NCBI GenBank assembly: GCA_947034885.2
Contig: OX344757.2
Span: 8,928,001-8,992,000 of the forward strand
Direction of reading: 5' to 3'
DNA: 64,000 nt
From: Thuidium tamariscinum
Taxonomy: Eukaryota; Streptophyta; Bryopsida; Hypnales; Thuidiaceae
The notes below the pieces were generated by a model, which saw only the letters and a list, made by a program, of their open reading frames with translations, ran no database searches and was not told where the DNA came from. Of this stretch, positions 32,825 to 44,280 are shown one piece after another; positions within the stretch are counted from its first letter, which is position 1, and each line of letters opens with the position of its first letter. Made by a program: the position numbers and the translations under genes.

Positions 32825-33434
32825 TAGTTTGCATGCTGTTATATATTCTACATTCTTAAATAAACTTTGAAGTCCTTTATTTAACTCAATTTTCAATTTA
32901 TAAAATAATCATTGGATGAAGATTATTCATTGCAACATTGCAACCATTGGTAGAGAAACTTTTCAATTTCATAACAAAATTCTTAACAATTTAGTATTTT
33001 GAATAATTTTCTACTTCTTTCTACCTACTATTTATTTCTAGTATGTTGTACAATTTCAAATGATGCTAAATTTTTCAAGCATACAACCAACTTGCCATGA
33101 AGAATGAATCCAAAGAAGCACCAACAACATATACTTTTTTTCATGCAAATAGACCTTTTGAAGTGTAACTACTCTATTTTTTGCTAGGCCAAAAAAAAAG
33201 ATTTTTTATTGATTCAAACACTTATATATTACAATGCACAAGGTGGAAATTTTGGATATTTATTTCACATCTTTTCAAACTAGCATATTGCAGGATCCCA
33301 CATTTCTATGTGTCCAAAAATGTTTTTGTATTAGAATGGTAGTTTTAGAGTGTTTAGAGTGAAAACTTAGTTAAGGAATTTAAGGGGTCAACTTCTTGCA
33401 AAATGCAATCAATTCTTAAAACAATGTTTTGAAA

Positions 33435-34388
33435 CACGATTGCTAGTATGTGAGCATAGAAGTGTGAGCTTATGAGCCTCAAAGATGATGCACCTATAGT
33501 ACAGGTGCTTATACTATAGAAACTTTCTATAATAAGAGTATATTTATACTATAGGTACCTATATTATAAATATTTTTACTATAAATACCTTCAAAGGTGG
33601 TAGTATATGGGTCATTGTAAGAAACACTTACCGGTTTGGCTCAAAATGGCTCAAAATCAGTGAGTCTTGTGAGTCTTGTGACTTTTGGAATAATTTTCTT
33701 TAAATTGAAAAAAATATGGATAATTTGAAGAGAAATGAGAATATTATGTCTCTTGAAATTCAGACCTAAATTTTTTTTTCACTAAATGTTATAGACAATG
33801 GAAAATACGATGAAAATAGCTCTTTTTTCACTAATTTGGTAAAAATAGTAAAAAAATTCAAAAAATGAAAATAGAAAATAAAATTTTCTTCCAAATAAAG
33901 GTCTTTCTTTTCCAACAAATTTCATCTTTGGAAAAAATAAATTCTATTCTCTACACTTGCGCAAAGTCAGCCACTTTGACAACATGTGGAGGTTGAATAG
34001 TATAGTATTTTCAAAAGATCTCTTTGAGGTCTTGTGTAACTTTAGGTGAGGTCCTTGCATGCCAATTTTCAGCTCAAAATTTTCATTTTTGGGTCAAAAA
34101 TAGGACTAAAATCCCCTAAAATGGCTAAAGTAGACACCCAATTGGGGGCAGTTTAAAAATAGTAAACTAATTTTGAAAGAATTGAAAATATTAAAAAAAA
34201 TGTAAAACTTTTTTAGAAACCTTCATTTCAAGTTTCAAGTCAAATGAACAAAAGATGCAAAAGTTATGAGCAAAAAACTACCTACTAAAGGTCAAGGGGA
34301 CAAAAAAAAGGATAAGTGTTTTTTGCAATCACCCATATCTACTTATATACATATTAGAAGCTCACATGCTCACACACTAGCATCGTTG
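33435..34388 (+). mobile_element. Family A element, split by a family B element
   Basis: It begins CACGATTGCTAGTATGTGAG and ends CACACTAGCATCGTTG. The 10-bp flanks are TGTTTTGAAA (33425-33434) and TGTTTTGATA (34389-34398), one mismatch. A family B element interrupts it at 33609-34334; without that and one ATAT it is about 224 bp. Confidence 0.85.
33609..34334 (+). mobile_element. Family B element, copy 1, 726 bp
   Basis: The ends GGGTCATTGTAAGAAACACT and GGGTGATTGCAAAAAACACT (complement at right) are inverted. ATAT flanks both sides (33605-33608 and 34335-34338), and removing one restores GTAGTATATCTACTT of family A. The interior carries GCAAAAGTTATGAGCAAAAA and AAGGTCAAGGGGACAAA near the right end. 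No credible frame; the 61-codon frame at 34266 crosses the element edge. Confidence 0.85.
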
Positions 34389-34398
34389 TGTTTTGATA

Positions 34399-35174
34399 GC
34401 ATACTCCTTTATGAATGTATAAGAATTCCTAATAACAAAAGTTGCCTTTAAGACATTCCACTTGCTTGATTGTAAAGATGCAAGGTGCTTCTTTGGTCTT
34501 CATTTCGGGCACTAATGTTTAGAATTGTAGCTTTAAGCTCCAAGACTTAATTTTTATATGTTTGATATTTGCACTCTATGGTCACTAAAATTTAGTATTA
34601 CTACACTGATTGATTTGATACTACTATAAGTTTTTACTCTTGATGAAGATATTTATCAAAAGCATAAATATCCATGTACTACTAAAAAATTTGATTATTC
34701 TATTGATTTGGTGACATTGATTCTATTCACTTTTCTATTGATTTGGACATAAATCAATGGAAAAATAAACCAAATCAATGTAACCAAATCAATAAAGAAA
34801 CTGAGTATTCTAGTATTAATATTGTTCAAAGAAGGGATCTCTATAAAGCGTAGTTCAGTAGTTGCTAATAATATTCATGAAGAGTAAAATATTACACATA
34901 TTTTAAATCAAATAGTTTGGCTAATACTAAATTAAAAACTTGGTGTAGTGGGGATATGGTTTTCATGGACTATATAAATGACCCACCAGAAGAATGACAA
35001 TTGTTCTAACTTGTCATGTAGGTTATGTTGTAGGTCATTTTTAAGATCTATGCAAAACATATGATGTTTATATACTTGAATGGGTTTTGATTTTTCTTTA
35101 TCCTTTTTGAATGGAATGCTGAAGTCAAGTTAGAGAGTATTGAAATACAATCCATCATTAGTGTAATTCTAAAG
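34399..35174. other. AT-rich stretch without a gene
   Basis: TTGATTTGG words recur near 34610-34800 and can pair with CCAAATCAA nearby (about 34760-34790). No further structure was recognised. Confidence 0.4.
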
Positions 35175-35449
35175 AATCAACTTCAATTTTTAAATTTTTT
35201 CAAAAAGTGATTTTTAAAGAAGTTTTTTGAGCTGCTTGGGTTGCCAAAAGATTAAAAAAATCCACATATTATGCAATAACTTTTTAACCATGTAGTCAAA
35301 TGCTATAAAAATTGTTGGGCCTCAAAGCTATTCCTTGGGCGCATATTGTGTAAAAAATTTCAAAGGAAAAATATAAAAGATCCATTCATAGTGAGTTGCC
35401 CAAAATTGCTTTGGTGCCAAAAAATGCAGCTTGATCACTTAGGGGTTAA
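35175..35449 (-). mobile_element. Family C element, copy 7, truncated
   Basis: The right end (CACTTAGGGGTTAA at 35449) and adjoining TGCAGCTTGATC, ACCATGTAGTCAAA and GCAATAACTTTTTAACC are family C text on the minus strand. The rest of the element is absent left of about 35175. Confidence 0.7.
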
Positions 35450-36481
35450 GGAGGTGAGCTCCTAGACCCTGAGCAGTTTTTGAACGTGTCACCACTCACC
35501 ACCTTACCAGCAGTTTCATAGTTTCAAGACAGACAACTTCAGAAATTCACAGAAAATTGCAATTTTCATCTGCAAATTATAATGGACGGAACTTGGGGTT
35601 GGATTCACGAACCAAGCGCAGAGTGGCAGACCTCTGCAAAATAATATTCATGTGGCCCTCTCCCTTGGAGTTGACCCCACGACATCAGTTGACGAGATTG
35701 CTAATCATGTCAACCTTCTCCTCCATGAGTGCCAAACTGCTGCCAACTCCACTCGCTCAGTTCATGCACTTGAATGAGCACTCGCTCGCTGCTGCTCAGT
35801 TGCAGTCAGAGCACTGCTCTGTCCGGCATTCATTCAAACCTCTTTTGTTGTCATTTGATCCAAAGAAGCGCCCCCAAAAAACCCTCGAAAACATATTTTT
35901 TTTGGTTGCTCAAAGCTTCAAGTTTGTCCAGATCGTCTGAAACTGTCACTGCTGAGCTTGGGGTGCAGGTTGTGCATGGACGTGGGGAGTCCGCCAAGTG
36001 TGAACACCCAACGATAAATGCAGATGGAACCTTGAGCGCCGGCCCACACGCTTCCCTACCCGAAGCCCAACTCGAGCTTTTAATAGAATAGAATTTTTTT
36101 ATTAATTTTTAATTTTTTTTGAGACAAACAAATACTGTACGCTTAACATAGACTGACTGATTTGGAGAGAGAAGAAAATTTTCAGTTCTTTCTGCCTGCA
36201 AGACTAAGTTAACTTGCTGCAAGTTAGAGCAGCTTGCATTTTTCAGAAGTAGGGTCACCAATTTCCGTGCAGAGGACAACTGCAGTAAGGTACCAGACCA
36301 GGATCATGTCTTCGAGGCAGGTCTTCTCCTTCCCTCCAAGACTGCCATGGCTGGAGGGAGGGAGATGGTCAAACTTCGCACTTGTTCCACCCTTTGTTCT
36401 TGGAATGAACCCCCAGCTTAAAACATGAAACTAGACATGTGAGCTGGCTTGTTGTGGAGGAAATGAGGGACACTACGCTGC
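35450..36481. other. Intergenic stretch of moderate GC content
   Basis: Overlapping plus-strand frames at 35557-36091 (127 and 105 codons) have no recognised domain. They lie in a GC-richer patch and are probably chance frames or repeat fragments. Confidence 0.35.
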
Positions 36482-36484
36482 TTA

Positions 36485-36916
36485 GAGCATCCCCACGGGT
36501 TGCACATGGAAGAGACGCAACCAGGGGATGGTTGCCGTGCTGAAAAGCTTTAGTTGGCCACGGGCTGCTGCTTTGACCCATGGGAAGACTCTAAATAGAC
36601 ACTGCCAAGGAACTGGGCACGGCCATCGAGAATGTCAATGTGCTGCGATGGTGTGGGGCCACGAAGTCATTGTCAAGGTTGCTGGTGGCTACAATCAAAG
36701 TATATTGTGCTTCGGCTTCTTCAGGGGCCCTTGAAGATTGTATCCACTGACATATCGTGGCCCTGGCCGTGTCCACCATTTAGCCGTCTATTGTCCATTT
36801 TGGAGCATGACCGGTTAATTTTTTGGCTTCGGAGTGCCTCCCATGGGGCAAATATTGAAACCATGGATGGCCATTCCCTGATATGCGTCACTCCCTGAGC
36901 CCCCACGGGGATGCTC
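36485..36916. mobile_element. PIF/Harbinger-like MITE of family P, 432 bp
   Basis: GAGCATCCCCACGGG on the left and CCCCCACGGGGATGCTC on the right are inverted. TTA flanks both sides (36482-36484 and 36917-36919). It is GC-rich like the copy at 16779. At least six overlapping open frames on both strands come from its composition, not from genes. Confidence 0.85.
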
Positions 36917-37147
36917 TTAGAATGGCACTTTGGAAGGAATGCCAAACCGTGAGTGATTGTATGATCTGGTGTCTGAGTTTATTCTTAAATCCAATCTTAG
37001 TGAGTTGGTTTGTAATGTGCAAACCTCTTGAATCCAGAGGGACCCAAGCGATCACAAGGATCAAGTTGGGTGGGACAAAGTCACAACACTTTTTAGGGTT
37101 AGGGTTTGAAGGTGAGGGCAACAAGAGAGAGCGAGCAATAGCTTACC

Positions 37148-37948
37148 ATGGAACGCCCAAGCTATACGGCCATGCTCAACGGAAGGATGGAATACGCGCC
37201 CACCGCATCGGATGCAACAACAAGGAGCAGAGGGAAGAAGTGCCAAACAAAGGGGACTCAATTGAATCTAAACTAATTTCGGTAGTAACCAAGTAAGGGA
37301 ATTTTGCTGCGATCCACCATACCAACACTAAGTGAGTCCCTACTTGAAGGGTATGCATGTAGCTCCATTGGCTTTTTGATTTGTAATACGATTATTGAGG
37401 TAAAAATCAACCAAGATATTGTTAGGAGGGAAATAGAGTGGCTCAAGAAATACATGATAGTTGTTTATTTTGTAGGTGGAATACAAACTTTAGCTACACT
37501 AGCCTAGTGGATGGCCACCTTGCACACCCAGATTGGGGAATGGATAGGCCTTGGAAGGGATCTAGGTAGGGGTTTCTTCCAAATCCTCACCAAGAATGTG
37601 AGAGCCATCCAAAAGTTTCTCATGTTAATCCCGCACCAATTATAATGGGTTACCTGTATTATGCAAATGTGAACTTTAGCCTTCAATCTAGTAGGCTAGT
37701 CAAACTAAAAGTGCCCAGGTAGATAACTCTACAAAGAATTCATAGGGGTGGCACAAGAGATCGCTGGGAGACTAGGAGATGTATTGGGGAAGGACAAACA
37801 AAATGCAAACGCATCAGATCAAAGATTCTATAGGGCAATGCAGGTAGACAAAGGCTACAGGATGCAAATAGGTGTCTACAACTCCTCTACTAATGAGAAT
37901 GTGACTATCACGGTGGATTACTTCATAGAAATTCATATTTTGGCGTAA
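37148..37948 (+). pseudogene. DUF4283/zinc-knuckle-like ORF relic (retroelement-associated)
   Basis: An ATG at 37148 opens MERPSYTAMLNGRMEYAPT and then stops. A second stretch from about 37340 reads IVRREIEWLKKYMIVVYFVG, a stop at 37505, then WMATLHTQIGEWIGLGRDLG and GRGFFQILTKNVRAIQKFLM. After a frameshifted gap the same frame gives KEFIGVAQEIAGRLGDVLGK, FYRAMQVDKGYRMQIGVY and NVTITVDY. The order (GFFxxL block, then an LPLEY-K-E-like region, then a VDY before the Cys knuckle) resembles DUF4283-type gag-like proteins of plant LINE-related ORFs. The Cys knuckle itself is absent. At least three breaks exist. The match is from memory and needs a profile search. Confidence 0.5.
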
Positions 37949-37999
37949 TGAAAATTGTACTTTAATTGACTCTTTTGGAGATACAATGTTTTAGAAAGT

Positions 38000-38365
38000 T
38001 GGCATCCTACACTCATTCTAGAAGTAATTAAGCTCCACATGCATAGAAACAAGCCTTGTATTTTCAAGATAAAAAATGAGTGAGAAAATAGTCTTGCAAT
38101 AGAGACCACTTCATTGTTAAATTTTCTAAAAAGTTGAAAAAAATGATATATTTGTTACAAAATGTAGGGTCAAATTTCAAAATCAAAGATGGTAAAGTGA
38201 AAGAAAAAAAATGTATAATAGGAATCTTTTTTAAAAGATGGTTCAAATCAAAGTGCAAGATGTGTATTCTAGCAGTTGTTGTTGGATATATACCAAGACG
38301 AGGTAAAAAAAAAATATGTCCCACCCTCATTGGCCAAAGTTGTCTATAAGACAACTCTTTGATTC
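38000..38365. other. AT-rich spacer
   Basis: No gene or repeat boundary was recognised. Short frames occur on both strands across 38064-38354. Confidence 0.35.
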
Positions 38366-39411
38366 TTAACCTCTAAACCACCCATGCTTTGAAAATTTCT
38401 ATAACTTCAATAGTTAATCTTCTTCTCAATTTGAATACAAGACTTCAAAGCAAACTTTATTTTCTTAAGAATGAGCCGAACAATAAGTGAATTTTCACAT
38501 TTCTAAGTTTATTGTATTGAACTTCAGGGTTTTCCAAAGCCTAACAACTTCTTGACAATAGAGGTTGTCACTAAGTCATCTCACTTTGATATTTTTTTGC
38601 AAATAGATGTACTTAAGACTTTTAATTTTAACCATACAAAGGTAAAGACTAGTTTGTCTAGTATGTATGGAATTCATTTTACAAAGTATCAACCATAAGA
38701 TCTTTAGATTATGACAATTCAAGATGATCAAATTATAGGCAAAAAACATAGCTTTTAGAAAAGAAAAATTATAAGAAGATGAATTATGGTTTTATCCTCC
38801 ACCCCACTCCCATTAAATTGGATTGGAATTTAAGGCAAATGTAGTATTGTTTGAATTTTAAAATTGAATTAAAAAAATTATTAAATAGAGGTTGGTTTGA
38901 AATTGAAGAATAAACTAAACTATTAATAGCTTTAAGATTGAATTGAACTGCAATAATCCCAATTGTGAGGATGTTCTATCAAGCAAACATAATCTTGGCT
39001 CACAATTTTTTTTTAAGATTCTAAAAATTACATTAAAAAATGAGTTCTAAAGATTTTTTTTTTAAGTTGCCCAAAAAAATAAGATTGGTCATAATTTTTT
39101 CAATATTAGTCCAATTAGAATGAATCAAGCCTCACATGTGGACAAAAATATAATCTTTGAGAAATTTTTAAAAAATATTATTTTGACTTTTTGTGATTTT
39201 TTGTGTTGTTCACAAACCCCTATTTTTGTTTATTGTGTCATAACTTTTGCTTCCAAGCATCGATTCAAATAAAAACTATACATATCCAAAAAATTCTTAT
39301 AGAGCTACACATCCTCAAAAAATCTCAAAAAATCACTTCAAATTGAGACTATAGGAACCTACTTGGATCCAAATTGTCCCCCAAGGAAACAAACAATCCT
39401 TTAGAGGTTAT
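38366..39411. repeat. Possible diverged family C-like element
   Basis: TTAACCTCTAAACCACCCAT at 38366 faces TTTAGAGGTTATGG at about 39399-39412, weak inverted ends of the TTAACC type. The interior has TCATAACTTTTGCTTCCAAG-like words seen in other families here. The terminal match is short and the right flank is TTAT, not TTAA. Confidence 0.35.
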
Positions 39412-39726
39412 GGCAAATCAGCTATGTCAAAAATAGTGTTTGATATGAATGTTGAGTTTTAAGATTTGTTTGGAAAAATATAAAGTGAAATTTGTAAGAA
39501 CATGTATTGATTATTATTTCTATTAGAGTGTTATAATTTTTTATAACAAATTTAAAGGGTAGAATGAGAAAAATCAGACTTGCATGATTAGTTTCATTTT
39601 TAAACTTGAAGTATTAACGTAAATGAAAAACAAAATATTGTATGACCTCAATGTTGAGGGTGTGTGAGTAATAATATTGAGAGTTTGTTTTTTAAACCTA
39701 AAAGTACAATGTGGATGTTTTGTTGA

Positions 39727-39842
39727 AGAATGCTAGTATGTGAGCATAAAAATTTTGAGCCTACAAACCTATCATTATAGTCACTTTTAGTGGTTATAAG
39801 TGTCTCTGTTATAATATCTATGTTAAAGTCTCTTTCTTGCAT
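39727..39842 (+). repeat. Family A remnant (left end)
   Basis: ATGCTAGTATGTGAGCATAA begins a diverged family A left half, continuing TTGAGCCTACAAACC. The right half is missing. Confidence 0.55.
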
Positions 39843-39872
39843 AGAATTATCTATTCTTGATCAAGGACCTAT

Positions 39873-40606
39873 GGGTGATTGCATGAAAGGCCTATACTAT
39901 TTGTTGCATTTTGCAGTAGCACTCTTGACTTTTTCTTGAGTACAGTTAAATTAGAAAATTATTTTTTTTAATTTAAAAAAAAATATGACTTATGTATATA
40001 CCTTTAAGACAAAGGTACCCACTGAAGGAATTGTATAGGAAAATTTTCTAAGTAGGAGAACTTGAAAAGTGCCAAACCTCATGAAAATACATACCTTCGT
40101 GTTTTAATTAGGGAAAGATAGTAAAAATAAGTAAATACAAAAAATGAAAAATGGGCATTTGCAACAACTTTATGGAGATGGTCATTCACCAAAAAACCCA
40201 CCAAAATAATATTTTATATGTTTCAAAATTCAAGCAAAAGGAAGCTCACTATGTAGACTTTCACACGATAAAAAATCAACTATTTTCAAAAATCCTTATT
40301 TTGAGAGCTATAAGTCTACTAGAAGACCATTTCATCCAAATTTCATCTTAAACTCATTACAAAAAGGTACTCCTTAGTACTAAAAACCTCCAAACTGTCA
40401 TATGTGACATTTAATCACTAGTACTATTTTTATATTGAAATATTTTTGAAAATTATGAAAAAATTATATAAGGTGTATGATATTCATAAGTACCTTCTCT
40501 AGAAATCTTGATTCATTTGGAGCGAAAATGAAAAAGTTATGTTCAAAAAATAGATCAGCACAAGACATATGACAGAAAATAGTACAAGTCTTTCATGCAA
40601 TTGCCC
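39873..40606 (+). mobile_element. Family B element, copy 2, 734 bp
   Basis: It starts GGGTGATTGCATGAAAGGCC and ends GTCTTTCATGCAATTGCCC. CTAT flanks both sides (39869-39872 and 40607-40610). The right part holds GAAAAAGTTATGTTCAAAAA and GACAGAAAATAGTACAAG, matching other copies. This is the most diverged subfamily. Confidence 0.78.
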
Positions 40607-40798
40607 CTATATCCAATCTATAGGATGCTATTTCCAACAAAGGCTATAATAGATTTCCAAACAAAGTTTGCAATGTATTTTTTCCTCCTTTCAAAGCTTG
40701 AAACGAACAGGTTATAATATATGTTTTAATTTGTCATGAAGTATATATGAAGTAGTAAATAGGAAAGTAGTCTCTACTATAATCTGAATTGGAAGACT

Positions 40799-41752
40799 TT
40801 AACCCCTAAAGGACCAAACTGCGTTTTTTGGCAACATAGCGATTTTGGGCAGCTCACTACGAATGGAGTTTTTATTCTTTTTCTTTGAAATTTTCACACA
40901 ACATGCACTCAAAGAGTAGCTTTAAGGTCCAACAAGTTTCATAACTATTGACAACATAGTCAAAAAGTTATTGCATGATATGTGATTTCTTTTTATCTCT
41001 GGGCAACCTAGGCAGATAAAAAAACTTCTTTAAAAATAATTTTTTGAAAAAATGAAAAATTGAAAAAATTTATTTAGAATTTTTTGTATGCAAGAATCTT
41101 TGAATCATTCCATTTGGATTAGTGAGTCAAAAGTTATGGGGAGGTTTAGTTTGAGGTAGTTTGTGGCTAGTTACAAAATTCCTACACTACAAAAAAAGTT
41201 TGAAATCCTTTATTTAATTCAATTTTTAATACTTTTGGATAAAAATAATTGAAATAGGTTAAGATTGCTTAATACAACATTTTAACAATTGGGATCGGAA
41301 TTTTTTAATTCCATAAACAAATTGTTTATAATTTAGTGTTTTGGCTCATTTTCTACTTCTTTGTACTTGTTATTTTTTTCCTCTATGTTCTACAACTCCA
41401 AATTATTTGAATTTTTTTTTGCATATAGCCAACTTGCCTTGAAGAATGAATCCAAAGATTAACCACCAATTTGAACTTTTTTTCATACAAATGTAACCTC
41501 ATGAAGTTCAGCTGCCCGGATTTCCATACTGGTAAAAAAAGGATTTTTGTCACTTCAAAAACTAATATCTTGCAATCTACACGGCGGAAATTGATGAAAT
41601 TTTTTCCACATCTTTTTAAACTTGTGCTCTAAGAGATCCTACAGTTACTTTTGTCCCCAAATTTATTTTTCTTAAAATTTGATAGTTGTCTAAAAAATGA
41701 CAGTTTTGAAGTGGTTTTGGTGAAAACATAGTCAAAAAACTTTAGGGGTTAA
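40799..41752 (+). mobile_element. Family C element, copy 8, 954 bp
   Basis: TTAACCCCTAAAGGACCAAA starts at 40799 and CTTTAGGGGTTAA ends at 41752, one of the clearest pairs of ends. The interior has GGCAACATAGCGATTTTGGG, GTCAAAAAGTTATTGCATG and GTGAAAACATAGTCAAAAA. No coding frame. Confidence 0.9.
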
Positions 41753-42164
41753 AGATTGGCTATAGGTTTTAATTAAATATTGAGTTTCAAAATTCATAGT
41801 AATTTCAATCTTTAGAATAAACTACAGAAAATTTACAATCCCAATATTTCTTATCTTTCTATAAGTGAAAAAATTGCATTGTCTCATATTGCTCATGATT
41901 TGTTCCAAGATTGCTTGAATTCATTATAGATATGATAACTACTTATACAATTACTCTATAATTATTTATATAACCAAGTAGATTCTATTTTTTTTCAAGG
42001 TATTTTCTTTATAAGGAAAAAAAATGAATTTCTAAACAAAGTGAAAGCAAAGGGTTAAAAAAGTACAAAAGATATATGTGAATATTTGAACATTAGAGAT
42101 TTTTATTTTATTCAGAATTTTGTTTTCTTCTACACAATCTATTCCTTTTTGATAAAGCAATTTG
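41753..42164. other. AT-rich spacer
   Basis: No feature was recognised between the C element and the foldback. Confidence 0.4.
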
Positions 42165-44280
42165 ATTGGTGTGAAATTTTGACTTTTTTTCACATACTTT
42201 ATTTTTTGTTAAGCTAATTTGGTTGGTGTAAAATTTTGTTAATGTCCTTCATTCTTTATTTATTTTTAATTCCTTTTGACCCCCCTTTTTTTGCTATGAC
42301 GCTTTGGGTAGTATTAGATTTTGCTTCGTTTTTTAAACCTATATTTTTCTTAAGCCACTTTGGATAGTATTAGATTTACCTTTTTTTTTAAACCTATTTT
42401 TTCCTTAAGCCACTTTGGGTGGTTTAGTATACACACGTGATGAAAATGCTCCATAGTTATATGAATTTGATCAAAATAGAGGGCAAATCCAAGATCATAT
42501 CATACGATGGCAAGAGATTGACATTTCAACTTCAAAAATTCATAACTAATGTCACAAAAATTTGAAGCATATGAAACAATGTCATTTACATATTTTTCCA
42601 TATCTTTGTGGTAGAAACGTACTAAAAATTATTCCAAACACAATTAGTTCCTTAAACTCAATTTGCTATTTCCAAGTTCAAATTTAGTTTTATGTTGAAG
42701 TGCCTTGTACCATGAATAGTATGAAACAATGGAACTACAAGCATTCCAAAAAGAATCACCTTTCCAAATTCATTTTTATCTCTTCCCCATTCAAATTCAT
42801 TCTCATATCTCCACATTCAAATTTTGTTTCATCTAGTCATTGAAGTGATTGTTTGTACATGTTACATTCAGATCTCACATTCAATTTGTAATGATGGAAA
42901 ATGTCTTAAAGTTTTAAGAAAAGTGTTTATGGTGATTGTGAAAATCTCTCCTAGTGAGTGATGTTGGACATAGTTAGTGTGGTGGTTGATTTTATGCTAG
43001 AGTTATCGAGCTTATGAGGGCTACACATGCACCTTGGGCTAGGATTGCCTAACAAATCTAACTTACTACTTTAGAGACTATGGATACTATAGGTACCAAC
43101 GGCTCCTCATTTGCAATTGCGTGAATTTAGTGAGCTCTAAATCTTAGAACTTCTTGAATTGTGTAGGTGCTTGAAGTTTGGTTGGTTGAATTCCACACCC
43201 CTCATAGTCATGGGAGTGTAGAAAATCTTCCCGTTTGGATGACGCCACTTCTAAAGTCATGAGGGCATTCTTTTAAATGCAAGCAAGAATCCAATTTTGT
43301 ACATGGACTTGGATAGATGTCTCAATAGATGTGTAGTGGTGTTAGAGTGTTAGCATTTTTGACAGAGATATGAGCTAGCAATTGACATTAGATTGTGATA
43401 TACATTAAGAGATTTGTGATTAGCTTTTTTTGCAATACCTTTCTTTTCTGAACAAATAAATGACATTTCTTCCCAAACCTTTTCTCATACATTACTTTGC
43501 TCTTTGTATTCATTCTTTCAATTTTATCAAGGTACAAGTCACTATGAAGGCGAATGTGAATTTGAATGTGGAGAGATTGAGTTGAAGTTTTAGAGGTGAT
43601 TGTCATTGTAATGCTTTTGCCTCCATTGTTTAATATTAGTCTAAGAACCAATCTGTCTAAAGTTGAAGTGAATTTGAATGCTTATGGAGAGATTGAACTA
43701 AATTTGAATGTGGAGAGATGAGAATGAATTTGAATGAGGAAGAGATAAAAAATGAATTTGGAGAGGTGGTTCTTTTTGGAATGCTTGTAGTTCCATTGTT
43801 TCATGTTATTCATGGTACAAGGCACTTCAACATAAAACTAAATTTGAACTTAGAAATAGCAAATTGAGTTTGGGAAACTAATTGTCTTTGGAATAATTTT
43901 TAGTACATTTTCACCACAGAGACATGGAAAAATATGTAAATGAAGTTGTTTCATATGCTTCAAATTTTTGTGACATTAGTTATGAATTTTTGAAGTTGAA
44001 ATAGCATTCTCTTGCCATTGAATGATATGATCTTGGAATTGCCCTCTATTTTGATCAAATTCATATAACTATGGTGCATTTTCATCACATGTGTGTACTA
44101 AACCACCTAAAGTGGTTTAAGGAAAAAATAGGTTTAAAAAAGGAAGGAAAATCTAATACCACTCCAAGTATCATAGCAAAAAAAAAGAGTGTCAAAAAGA
44201 ATAAAAAATTTAGCCCCGAAGAAAGTGTCTAACCAAAAAAAAAAAGAGTACAAAAGAAACCAAAATTTTGCACCAATCCC
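42165..44280. mobile_element. Large foldback element (family G), about 2.1 kb
   Basis: The left arm, about 42165-42830, is the reverse complement of the right arm, about 43660-44280. Examples are GTGGTTTAGTATACACACGT against its complement near 44091, CAACTTCAAAAATTCATAAC against that near 43980, and ATGTTGAAGTGCCTTGTACC against that near 43830. About 830 bp of unique sequence lies between the arms. The outer ends fade into weak matches, so no target duplication could be fixed. The frame at 43388-43651 on the minus strand has no known domain. Confidence 0.8.

Larger units (their letters stand above)
30734..33391 (+). mobile_element. Family C element, copy 5, split by a 1.74-kb A-C-A unit
   Basis: The left half is 30734-31083 (TTAACCTCCTAAACC…, ending TTATGAGGAGTTTTAGTTTG). 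The right half resumes at 32825 (TAGTTTGCATG…AATAAACTTTGAAGTCC) and ends GGGGTCAA at 33391. The word TAGTTTG stands at both edges of the gap. Removing 31084-32824 and one TAGTTTG-containing site restores family C order. Confidence 0.75.

Noticed and set aside
13388..34388. Regularly repeated palindromic blocks as a CRISPR-like array
   Set aside because: The copies are dispersed, in both orientations, with TIRs and target duplications. They are MITEs in eukaryotic DNA.
36369..37000. Many overlapping open frames of 60-137 codons on both strands
   Set aside because: Most lie within the GC-rich family P MITE or at its edge, overlap in several frames, and none has a recognised domain.
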